In this document: positions 26,340-35,032 of the stretch, piece by piece
Layout of the letters: each line of letters starts with the position of its first letter
Position numbering within the stretch: the first letter of the stretch is position 1
Source of the DNA: Sanguibacter suaedae
GTDB taxonomy: Bacteria > Actinomycetota > Actinomycetes > Actinomycetales > Cellulomonadaceae
Assembly (NCBI RefSeq): GCF_016342785.1
Contig: NZ_JAEINH010000005.1
Location: forward strand, 171,224 to 235,223
Direction: 5' to 3'
Length of the DNA: 64,000 nucleotides
Translations under genes and position numbers: made by a program
The notes under the pieces: generated by a model
The model's database searches: none
The model's input: the letters and a program-made list of their open reading frames with translations, nothing else
Told to the model about the DNA's origin: nothing

Positions 26340-28556
26340 TCAGGCCAGGAGAGGCGAGGTGACTCCGCTCCACGAGACCGCGAGCTCGTCTCGTGCACGT
26401 GTCGAGGCGACGTAGAGCAGGGAACGTTCGCGGAGGATCGCGTCGTTCCATGAGCTCTCGGAGTACTTCTCGGAGCGCAGTCCTGCTGGGATGGAGCTTT
26501 CGCTCATTCCGAAGAGCAGCACGCGGGAGAACTCGGTCCCCTTGGATCGGTGCATGGTCATCACGACCGGCATGCCACCTTTGATCTCTTCGCGGTCGAC
26601 GGCTCGTGCGCCCACTCCTCGTTCTCCGAGGGCTGCGACGACTTTGTCGCGGAGGAGTCGGTCGCGGACGAGCACCGCGATGGTGTCGGGGACGACCCCT
26701 CCAGCCAACCACCCCTTGATGGTGTCGGCGGCGTGGTCGTACTCCTCGGCGATTCCGGTGCAGGCACGCAGGGACGGGACGGGCCCTGACCGCGCGGACC
26801 GGTAGTCGGAGGACTTCTCCTGCTCGTCATCGAGGTCCGTGTAGGTTCCCGGTGCGAGGACACCGAGAGCAAAGGCGAGGTTCTGGGCGGTGGTGCGGTA
26901 GTTGAGGGTCAGTCGACGTGAGCGGCCGACGATCGCGATGCCGTATCGGGAGAGCACGACCTTCTGCCCGTAGATTCGCTGGTGGGAGTCTTCGGCGATG
27001 AAGAGGTCGTCCGGGCGTTGCTCGGGTCCGGCGAGGGCACGCAGCAGCCGCCATCGTGAGGGTGTGAGGTCCTGGCCTTCGTCGACGAGGACGTGGTCGG
27101 CGACGTAGCCGCTGCCGTTCACGCTGAGCGAGTTCAGGTGCTCGGCGGCGACTGCTGCGGCTTCGTCGAAGTCCATCTGACGGTCGAGCGCTCCGTGGTT
27201 CCGGTATGCGGCGATGACTCTCCACACTGCTCGGCGTCGGGCCCGGTCCAGAGAGACGCCTCGGCCGGGCCGGCGGACCTTGAGGTACTCGGCTTCGGTG
27301 GTGATCTGTGCCGGCAGCACGACGGTCGCGTACTCGGCGTCGAGGAAGGACGCGCTGCGCAGCTCCGTGGGGAGCTCGTCGCCGTGGATGTCGAGGACCT
27401 CGTTCCAGCGGGCGTTGCCCGGTCGGAGGGCACCGACACGGGCTCCTGCACCCAGGACCGCCGCGGCGGCGACGTGTCCTGCTTCACCCGCGTGCTTGAG
27501 GACTCGGGCTGCCAGTGCGTCGATTCCTGCGACGTAGACCCCGGGGTCGCCGAGGGTGTTGGACACGGTCAGCTGGGGGTCCAACCGGTAGAGGTCTCGC
27601 TTCATCGCGTCGGCGAGGTTCGTCGTGTACGTGGTGACGATGACGCGCCGGCCCTGGCCGCTTCTCGCCAGCGATCGCGCACGGTGCAGGACGACGACGG
27701 TCTTGCCTGTCCCGGCACCACCGGAGAGCCGGAAAGGGCCCTTCCACCGTCCCGTGACGTACCGGCGCTGCTCGGGGTGGAGGAACACCCGCCAGGAGCC
27801 GAAGTCTCCTTCGTCGATCGCGCGCCGCAGCTCGTCGTTGCTCTCGATGTACGTGAACGACAGCTTGGCGGCAGCGTGGTCGAGGCCTCTGAGGATGGCT
27901 TCGTCGTCGTTCGTGGAGGCTTCGACGGGCTGGTCCAGGGCGAGCCGCTCTCGCACCTCCGCAAGGTTGTGGCCGGAGGCGAGGTCGATCAGCGCCAGGC
28001 CTTGCCACTCGACCGCGCCGCCTGCGATCTCGAGGAGGTGGTCCTCGGTCGTCGCAGCGAGCGCGGCATCGGCGAGGTCCCGGTCGATCCCGAGGAGGTC
28101 GACGAGGTCGGTGCTCGTGATTCCGAGCGCGTCGAGCACGGGGTGGGGCGCATCGTCGACGGCCTCGACGACGGGTGGTTCGCGAGGTGCCTCGGCCGGG
28201 GTGTCGTACGTCGTCTCGCTCGTGGGTTCGACGGTTCGGATCTCGGTGATCCCGTTGACGGGGTTGACGGTGAGTGTCGTCTTCTTCGCGAGAGCGATGG
28301 CGTCGTCGTGGGGCCAGATGCCGTGGAAGACGTAGGTCGGTTCGGCAGCTCCGGTGATCTTGAACAGCACTGCTCGGAAGAAGTCGTCGACCCGTCCGGT
28401 GCGCACACGCTGGTCGACGGAGTTGTGGATGGGTTCGATGTGGAGACCCGGGGAGGCGTCGTTCTCGGTGAGCTTTTCGAGGAAGGCGTAGGCCTTCTTC
28501 TTCAACGAGGGTTCGAGCTTGTTGCTCGACTTGGACATGATGATGTTGGGCATCAC
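26340..28556 (-). CDS. UvrD-type SF1 helicase with N-terminal RelE-like domain, 738 aa
   Basis: The C-terminal part is an SF1 helicase: Walker A GGAGTGKT (about residue 280), VDEGQDL Walker B (about 491), a QRIYGQK segment and a C-terminal STRARDEL motif. The first ~100 residues (LKKKAYAFLEKL, then RVDDFFRAVLFKI and VFHGIWPHDDAI) have the strand pattern and H-x-D ending of RelE/HigB-type mRNA interferases. A helical region of short hairpin-like units (about 140-215) links the two. GTG at 28556 or the ATG at 28553 can serve as the start; both overlap the stop of the YprA-type gene (4 or 1 nt). It is the last gene of the four-gene defence operon. It may unwind or sense invading nucleic acid; whether the RelE-like part cuts RNA is unknown. 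Confidence 0.85.
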   Translation of the reverse strand: MMPNIIMSKSSNKLEPSLKKKAYAFLEKLTENDASPGLHIEPIHNSVDQRVRTGRVDDFFRAVLFKITGAAEPTYVFHGIWPHDDAIALAKKTTLTVNPVNGITEIRTVEPTSETTYDTPAEAPREPPVVEAVDDAPHPVLDALGITSTDLVDLLGIDRDLADAALAATTEDHLLEIAGGAVEWQGLALIDLASGHNLAEVRERLALDQPVEASTNDDEAILRGLDHAAAKLSFTYIESNDELRRAIDEGDFGSWRVFLHPEQRRYVTGRWKGPFRLSGGAGTGKTVVVLHRARSLARSGQGRRVIVTTYTTNLADAMKRDLYRLDPQLTVSNTLGDPGVYVAGIDALAARVLKHAGEAGHVAAAAVLGAGARVGALRPGNARWNEVLDIHGDELPTELRSASFLDAEYATVVLPAQITTEAEYLKVRRPGRGVSLDRARRRAVWRVIAAYRNHGALDRQMDFDEAAAVAAEHLNSLSVNGSGYVADHVLVDEGQDLTPSRWRLLRALAGPEQRPDDLFIAEDSHQRIYGQKVVLSRYGIAIVGRSRRLTLNYRTTAQNLAFALGVLAPGTYTDLDDEQEKSSDYRSARSGPVPSLRACTGIAEEYDHAADTIKGWLAGGVVPDTIAVLVRDRLLRDKVVAALGERGVGARAVDREEIKGGMPVVMTMHRSKGTEFSRVLLFGMSESSIPAGLRSEKYSESSWNDAILRERSLLYVASTRARDELAVSWSGVTSPLLA

Positions 28557-31500
28557 TTCTCCAGGAGGGCGTCGCTGAGCGTGGGGCTATCGAGCGGAAG
28601 GACGGTCCATCCTGCGCTGACGAGGTCGGTGCGGTCTGTGTGGTCGAGGTCGTGGTCGAGTGCGACCTTCAGGGTGGGCCAGCACACGAAGACGGGGATC
28701 CCGTCTTCGACTTCTTCGCCGACCTCTGGCGCGGGGAGGCCGGCCCGTTCGAGCTGGACGAGCACCTCCCGTTCAGAGGCAGACAGGGGTGCGTGGCCCC
28801 CGGTTGCGGCGGGGTCGGCTTCGAGGATCACTCGCCACTCGTGGGCGAGGTCCACTCGTGGGCTTTGTCCGAGGGATGCGGCGGGGGTTCCGGTTGCTCC
28901 GAGGTCGATCTGGCTCAGGGCGCCGAGGACTGTGGTGTGCGTGCGTAGGTTGATGGCGTTCGACAGGTGGATCCAGCGCTGCCACGCGGCTCGGTGGTCG
29001 GGGCCGGTGACGGCTTCGTCGCGGTCGTCGAGGAGGATGGCGAGCTCGACGTTGCTGGTCTGCTCCTCCCCCTGTGCCCGGGCGAGGAGCACGAGCGGCC
29101 CTTCTCGCCATCTCCATGCGGCTGTCGTTCCCGTGATGTCGGGTTCTCCGAGGAGGTGGTGTGCGGCGTGCGTCTCGAGCGGTGTGTCGGCGTCGAGCAT
29201 GCACTGATCAGCCATGGGCGCGAAGAACCACGGCAGGGTGTCGGCGAGCTGTCTCGTGCCGGTGGTGTCGGTCTTCTGGATCCATGCCATGAGGAATCCG
29301 ATCGCTCCTCCGTTGGCGGCTTCGACAGCGGATGGCGGGAAGGTGAATCCGGCTTCCATGAGGACTTCGACGGTGTGCGAGGAGAGCCACGACGGAGCGA
29401 GCCCGTGCCCGGACCCGACGCCCGCTCCCGCCGTCTCGCTCGCTTCGAGGTCGGCGTGGGTGAGCGCAAGGACGACGTACCCCTCGTCGCGCAGCCCGGC
29501 ACGCTTCTCGGAGTCGACGGCGATGATGTTGTGCGTTGGGCTCGCGTGGTAGAAGTGCCCGTCGGTGAAGATCGCCACGCGAGGGACGTTGGGGTCGTCG
29601 CAGCGCAGCACGAAGTCGGGCTTGACCGGTCCGAGGGGCAGCTCTGGCTCGAAGGACCAACGTCGTTGGCCGCCTGGGATGGTGATCTGCAGGGTGTTGC
29701 CGTGCGGCCCTGGAAGTTCTTTGACGGTGGCGCCGAGGGCTTGGAGTCGTCGTGTGAACAGGGTGCGGAACCGGATCTCGAGCGGCGAGGCGTGGGCTCC
29801 GCTCGGCGGCTCGATCTCGGTGACGTTCCACCCTGATGCGTCGCCGGGGGCCACGGCGTGGGGATCGTCGTCCTGACCGTCAGGGCCTGGCGTTCCACCG
29901 AGCAGGATGTCTCGGAGGTGACGTTCGGCGACGGTGCGCGAGACGGTGTCCGGCCGGTTGTCGGCGAAGGGCAGCAGGCACCGGTGGCAGGCGAGGCGGG
30001 ACTCCTGCGAGCAGGGACAGTCGCGGAGGATCTGCCATGCGGTGGTGAGCACGTCCCACATCGTGTGGTGATCGCTCAGACCTGCGAGGTACCCGGTGCC
30101 GCCGGGGACCGAGTCGTGGAGGAGCAGGGCCCTCGCGGTCTGGCCCCCCGGGCCACCGGCGGTGGGTGGCAGTGGGTCGGCGATGAGCGACACCGTGATG
30201 TGGTCTGGCGAGCCGCCGAGGCGTTCGCGCAATCCCAGCATGACCGCGGCCGAGAGACTGGGTTCGGCGAACGTGTCCGCGCTGGTCACGGAGTGGGGTA
30301 GTCGGATGACGAGCCCTTGGGTCCGCAGGCTTCGGGAGAGCATGAGGTCGACTGTGCTCTCCTGGGCACTCGTCCGGTAGACGCACCAGGGTTTGTGCTC
30401 ACGCGTGTTGTTGGTGCCGTCCCCTGAGCTGAGGTGACCGCAGGCCGCGCAGACTCGGAACCCGCCGACTGGGCACTCGTTCCCGGCCACCGCGAAGGTG
30501 GATCCGAGTCCTGCGAGCTTGCCGGTGTTGAACCAACGCACGTCGAGGTGGCTGAGGTATTTCACGCCGAAGTCGTAGCCGTCCACGAACCACTGCTTGA
30601 CGATGGTGGTCGGGTCGATGTCTGCGGCGACGACGATGCTGTATCTCTGGCGAACGCGTTCGTCGCGGGCGTCACTAATGGCGGCCTCGTCGCGGCGCAC
30701 CTCGGCGGAGACGCGCCGCAGCTCGAGCGCTCTGACGCGTTGCTTGGCGTCGGCGATGTCCAGGGAGAGGCAGCGCGGGCACTGCGTCGGTGCTGGCTGG
30801 GTGGTGTGGATCTCCTGGGCGTACCCGCAGCACGGGCACAGCGACCAGTCGCGGACGTCTTGTCCGTCGGGGCCGAGGTCGACGGTGTCGACGACGATCT
30901 CCATCCCCCGGGCGTAGAAGGTCGACCCGGGGGCGAGCTCGCGGAGCGCGTTCGCGGAGGAGCGCTGGTAGTCGTAGGCCTCGCTCTCGAACTTGCCGCT
31001 GTCAGGGTCGATCCAGGTCAGCGCGACATCGAGGGTCACCGAGTCGTCGAGGAGCGTGTAGTTGGGGAGGATTCCGTACTCCTCGAGGACGGCGATCCAG
31101 TGATCGCCCCGGAGGTCCTTGAGCTGGGCGCGGAGCAGCCGAAGCGTGCCCGCAGCGGACTTGGCCGCAGCCTTGTCATCGTCGTTCGCCGCGGGGAGGT
31201 CCGCGGCGACGTTGAGCTTGGGCAGGGCCTTCTCCAGCGCCGCGATCTGGTGCTTGAGGTCTTGCACCGCGAGGTTCCACCGCGCGGAAGCGGTCTCGAG
31301 GTGCAGGCGGATTCCGCTCGACCCTGTGTCGGCGGAGGGCGTGGCCCAGCGCCGCAAGAGTGCCACCGCATCGTCGCCGAGATCGGAGAAGGCGCCGAGG
31401 AACGTATCGAGGCGTTGTTCGGCTTCTGTCTCAGCGACGGTGGCGAGCTCCCCGAGGAAGGTCCCGGGGTCGGTCTTGCTGATGGCGGCGGTCGCCTTCT

Positions 31501-34500
31501 TGGGGTGGGGGCGTGCCCTGTCGCGCGCGAAGGCGTCGACCAGGTGGGCGGTGTACTGGCGGCGGAGGATCTCTTCGGCTGACAGGTAGGTGGCGGGAGG
31601 TCGCACCTGGCCGTTGATCATCGACAGGGGGTCACCGAGCCGCGGGAGGTGCTCGCCGCGTCCGGTGACGAACGCCAACGACAGGGCGTTGCCGGTGAGG
31701 CGCCCGGCTCGTCCGATGCGTTGCAGGTAGGAGGCGACGGTGCGTGGGAGCGATGAGAGGAGGACTGTCGAGAGGTCCCCGATGTCGATCCCCATCTCGA
31801 GTGTCGGGGTCGCGACGAGGACGTTCGGAGCGTCCGGGCTTGCTTCCCCGACCTTGAACTCGTTCTCATACCGCAGCCGTGTCTCGTCGTCGAGGAGGCT
31901 GGAGTGCTCTCGGGCGACGATCCGGCGCATGTCGGCGGAGGCATAGAGGGTGCGGTAGAAGTTGGTGTCCTGGCGTTCGGGGCGGATACGGCCGGGACAC
32001 CGGCCGAGCATGCACGGTGCGCCGTCCATCTGTCCGTGGACCTCGACGGTCACGGGTACCTGGTGCCGGCACGTGTCGCAGACGAGGAGGTGCCTGCCCG
32101 CGGCAAGATCCTCGTCGGTTGTGGGGTGGACGACGACGCCGCTGGCCGGGATCGCGTACACGGTACCGGTCTTGGTGGGGAGAGCCGTGAGCACGCCCTC
32201 TCGCGTGAGTGCGTCGAGGAGCTGGCGGGCGAGGACTCCAGCGAAGTGCACGGGAACCGAGAGGGTGCGCGCGGTCCACTGGGTGTACCAGCTCTGCGGG
32301 CTGGTGACGGAGTCCAGGAGCGGATCCTTGGTTCCTGTGGCCGGTCCGGTGCGCGGGAAGGCTGGGGCGGAGCGTCCCGGCGGGAATGCGGGCATCCCTT
32401 GGTTCTTGGTGCGCCCGCCCCACAGGCGGTATCTGTTGCCGTCCTCGCCGATGTACTTGGCAAACCACTCGTGCTGGATCGCTCCGCGCTCGCGCATGCG
32501 CTCGAGGGTCCCGCGGACCCACCGGACCAGATCGGCGTCGCCAACGGTGACGAGGCCTTCACCGAGGTGTTCTTGGCTCGACCCATCGGTGAGGACACGA
32601 CGCCCGATGGTTGCGAGCCGCGCGGGAGTACCTGCTTCGACGCCGATGGCTACCGACCCGGTGGCCTCGAGCGTGCGCCCGATGCGCGAGAAGAGGCCGA
32701 CCTCGAGGATGGTGTCGAACAGCACTCGGCGCCGGACGTTCTTTCGCACCCCAACCGGAATGGTGAGCTGCCGGTCTGCCGTCCAGAACGTCTTGAAGCC
32801 GGTGGTGTCGACGAGATCGGGGTGCAGCATGCGGTATCGGCGGAAGGGGTCGTCACCGGCTTGTCGCATGGCTTCGTCGACGATCTCGTCGACGGATCGG
32901 GGCATGTCTCCGACGGCTGCGCGGAGTACTGCGCGCATGGTGAGTGTGTGGGATCGCGCTTCGACGAACCCGGCGCGGTGTGCGGCGTCCTGGACTGAGT
33001 CGGTGAAGACGAGGGCCTTCTTCTCTGCGGCGTCGAGCTGGGCGTCTCCGAAGAGCGTCGAGAGGGTCACGGAGAGCAGGGTGGCGATCGCGGATCCGAG
33101 GAAGCGGATTCCGTCGCGTTGCTGGCAGGAGGGGCAGTGGTCCTTCATGGAGAGGTCGTCTGCGTCTGGTCCCACCTGGGTGAGGACGGGGAGGATCCAG
33201 CCGTCGAGCAGGTCGGGGTCGTCGTCGGCGGGGGGCGCGGTGAGGAAGGTGCGCTGGCGGACATGGAGCCAGGCGAGGTTGGTGGTCTCCGGGTCTGGTC
33301 CGGCCTCGTTGAAGAGCGAGTGGTCGGCTTCTCCGGGTGCGAAGAGCAGCGCGCGGAACCGTCCTTTGCGTGATGCGTGGTTGCGGCGGATCGACGTGTC
33401 GTCCGTGTGCAGGTCGTGACCGACGGGTGCGAGCTCGACGCCCCATCCTGAGCGCCCGCAGTGCCGGCAGTACAGGGCGGGAAAGGCGGGGCGTCCTTCC
33501 CATGCGAAGGCGTCGGACTCCCCCAGTTCCACTCCCCCGTCGTCGCTCCACAGATATTTGGTGGTCGCGGCGGCGACACGGTCGATTCGGGTGAGCTCAC
33601 GCACCCACATGTGGAGGTCCACGGTGAGCGCTGGGCGCCCGGAGATGGCGCGGACGTGCGAGAGGGCGGCGGTGAGGTGCACGAGCATCGCGAGGGCGTG
33701 CTCCGTGGTGATCGTCGTGCGGTGTTCGAGGAACAGCTCGTCGGCGAGGACGTCGAGGGCCTGGGCTTCGGAGGTAGCTCGCACGAGCTGCTGCACGGCG
33801 GGATGCGCTTTGGCGAGGTCGAGGAGTGACACGGAGCCAGCACCAATAAGGGCATGAAGTGTTGCTTGGTCGACGCCGAAGGCGGCAGCAAGGAACGTCG
33901 TGGCGAGGTCAGGGCTGTCGTGGACTGCGTCGAGCTTCTCGATCAGCTCGGGGTGGTCGAGGTCCGCGAGGGCGACGGGGCTCAGTCCTGCGGCGCGCAC
34001 GCGGTGCGCAGCGGCGGCGTCTGCCCATCCGTCGAGGGTGAGTCTGGATTCTCCGACGACTGTGGTCGCGTCGAAGGTCTCACCGAAGACGGTGGTCGCG
34101 AAGTCGAGCATGACTTGCGGGTCGCCTTTGTCGCCGAGCGTCGCCGATGTGGCGATGGGCGTGATGCGACCGAGTGGGCGCGCGTGGTCTTCCGCTGAGA
34201 GGCCGGCTGCGTCGAGGGCATGGGCATCCGTGGGCCAGGACGCTTTGAGGGTGATACCGAGGCGCCGCAGCAGCATGGCGACGTCGGTGCCTTGCGCTCC
34301 GTCGTAGGTGTGGAACTCGTCGAGGACGAGGTACTGGAGCGACGTGGCGCTCTGCTGCCAGAGGTGGTGATCTTCGTGGCGGAGCAGGAGCTGGTCGAGC
34401 ATCTTGTAGTTGGTGAGCAGGATGTCTGGCGGGGTGTCGCGGATGACGACACGGTCGGTGATGAGGCCCTCGGCGGTGACGACGGTGCGGACTTCGTCCT

Positions 34501-35032
34501 GCTGCCCCGTGTAGAGGGCGGCAGTCACACCGGCGAGCTCGGGGCGTGTGGTGATGAGCTCTGCCAGGCGGGCGGCTTGGTCGTTGGCGAGGGCGTTCAT
34601 CGGGTAGAGGATGAGCGCTTTGATGCCGGGAGTGTTGTTGCGGCGCGCGCGGAGCACGTGGTCGAGGATTGGGAAGAGGAATGCCTCCGTCTTCCCCGAC
34701 CCTGTGCCGGTCGTCACGAGAGTTGGCTCAGGGCGGCGTGGTTGGCCTGCGGGGGTGATGCTCACGAGCCTGCTGAACGCTTCAGCTTGGTGCCGGTACG
34801 GCGGGTAGGGCAACTCCCACGACAACAACCGGTCCCATCCGGGCGGGGCTGGTTGAAAGGGCAGCCGGAGCCGAAGGTAGGGGCCTTTGAAGATGCCGGA
34901 GGCCGGCTCGGTGAGGAAGTCGTGCAGGGCGCGGCGGGCGTCTGCATCGGCGAGGGCGAAGGTTGTGGTCAGGTAGTCGAGGAGGCCCGACTGGATTTGC
35001 TCAGCCTGCCGGGTGGGCAGCAGCTCGCTCAT
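28553..35032 (-). CDS. YprA-family DEAD/DEAH helicase with DUF1998 and C-terminal nuclease-like domain, 2159 aa
   Basis: This is a very large SF2 helicase. The N-terminal helicase core has TGTGSGKT (residues 108-115) and DEFH (238-241). The second RecA lobe is near 1060-1120, with TPTLEMGIDIGDL and QRIGRAGR. A DUF1998/MZB-type region follows, with Cys pairs (CACCGYAQ-like near 1410 and CSQESRLACHRC near 1677) that should bind zinc. The last ~400 residues begin with a PD-(D/E)XK-like module: Glu in SPLEIRF, then KPDFVL, then AIFTDGHFYH with a later Lys. This architecture is shared by helicases of DISARM-related systems and Druantia. Start and stop each overlap the neighbouring gene by 4 nt, so translation is coupled. 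Confidence 0.88.
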   Translation of the reverse strand: MSELLPTRQAEQIQSGLLDYLTTTFALADADARRALHDFLTEPASGIFKGPYLRLRLPFQPAPPGWDRLLSWELPYPPYRHQAEAFSRLVSITPAGQPRRPEPTLVTTGTGSGKTEAFLFPILDHVLRARRNNTPGIKALILYPMNALANDQAARLAELITTRPELAGVTAALYTGQQDEVRTVVTAEGLITDRVVIRDTPPDILLTNYKMLDQLLLRHEDHHLWQQSATSLQYLVLDEFHTYDGAQGTDVAMLLRRLGITLKASWPTDAHALDAAGLSAEDHARPLGRITPIATSATLGDKGDPQVMLDFATTVFGETFDATTVVGESRLTLDGWADAAAAHRVRAAGLSPVALADLDHPELIEKLDAVHDSPDLATTFLAAAFGVDQATLHALIGAGSVSLLDLAKAHPAVQQLVRATSEAQALDVLADELFLEHRTTITTEHALAMLVHLTAALSHVRAISGRPALTVDLHMWVRELTRIDRVAAATTKYLWSDDGGVELGESDAFAWEGRPAFPALYCRHCGRSGWGVELAPVGHDLHTDDTSIRRNHASRKGRFRALLFAPGEADHSLFNEAGPDPETTNLAWLHVRQRTFLTAPPADDDPDLLDGWILPVLTQVGPDADDLSMKDHCPSCQQRDGIRFLGSAIATLLSVTLSTLFGDAQLDAAEKKALVFTDSVQDAAHRAGFVEARSHTLTMRAVLRAAVGDMPRSVDEIVDEAMRQAGDDPFRRYRMLHPDLVDTTGFKTFWTADRQLTIPVGVRKNVRRRVLFDTILEVGLFSRIGRTLEATGSVAIGVEAGTPARLATIGRRVLTDGSSQEHLGEGLVTVGDADLVRWVRGTLERMRERGAIQHEWFAKYIGEDGNRYRLWGGRTKNQGMPAFPPGRSAPAFPRTGPATGTKDPLLDSVTSPQSWYTQWTARTLSVPVHFAGVLARQLLDALTREGVLTALPTKTGTVYAIPASGVVVHPTTDEDLAAGRHLLVCDTCRHQVPVTVEVHGQMDGAPCMLGRCPGRIRPERQDTNFYRTLYASADMRRIVAREHSSLLDDETRLRYENEFKVGEASPDAPNVLVATPTLEMGIDIGDLSTVLLSSLPRTVASYLQRIGRAGRLTGNALSLAFVTGRGEHLPRLGDPLSMINGQVRPPATYLSAEEILRRQYTAHLVDAFARDRARPHPKKATAAISKTDPGTFLGELATVAETEAEQRLDTFLGAFSDLGDDAVALLRRWATPSADTGSSGIRLHLETASARWNLAVQDLKHQIAALEKALPKLNVAADLPAANDDDKAAAKSAAGTLRLLRAQLKDLRGDHWIAVLEEYGILPNYTLLDDSVTLDVALTWIDPDSGKFESEAYDYQRSSANALRELAPGSTFYARGMEIVVDTVDLGPDGQDVRDWSLCPCCGYAQEIHTTQPAPTQCPRCLSLDIADAKQRVRALELRRVSAEVRRDEAAISDARDERVRQRYSIVVAADIDPTTIVKQWFVDGYDFGVKYLSHLDVRWFNTGKLAGLGSTFAVAGNECPVGGFRVCAACGHLSSGDGTNNTREHKPWCVYRTSAQESTVDLMLSRSLRTQGLVIRLPHSVTSADTFAEPSLSAAVMLGLRERLGGSPDHITVSLIADPLPPTAGGPGGQTARALLLHDSVPGGTGYLAGLSDHHTMWDVLTTAWQILRDCPCSQESRLACHRCLLPFADNRPDTVSRTVAERHLRDILLGGTPGPDGQDDDPHAVAPGDASGWNVTEIEPPSGAHASPLEIRFRTLFTRRLQALGATVKELPGPHGNTLQITIPGGQRRWSFEPELPLGPVKPDFVLRCDDPNVPRVAIFTDGHFYHASPTHNIIAVDSEKRAGLRDEGYVVLALTHADLEASETAGAGVGSGHGLAPSWLSSHTVEVLMEAGFTFPPSAVEAANGGAIGFLMAWIQKTDTTGTRQLADTLPWFFAPMADQCMLDADTPLETHAAHHLLGEPDITGTTAAWRWREGPLVLLARAQGEEQTSNVELAILLDDRDEAVTGPDHRAAWQRWIHLSNAINLRTHTTVLGALSQIDLGATGTPAASLGQSPRVDLAHEWRVILEADPAATGGHAPLSASEREVLVQLERAGLPAPEVGEEVEDGIPVFVCWPTLKVALDHDLDHTDRTDLVSAGWTVLPLDSPTLSDALLEK

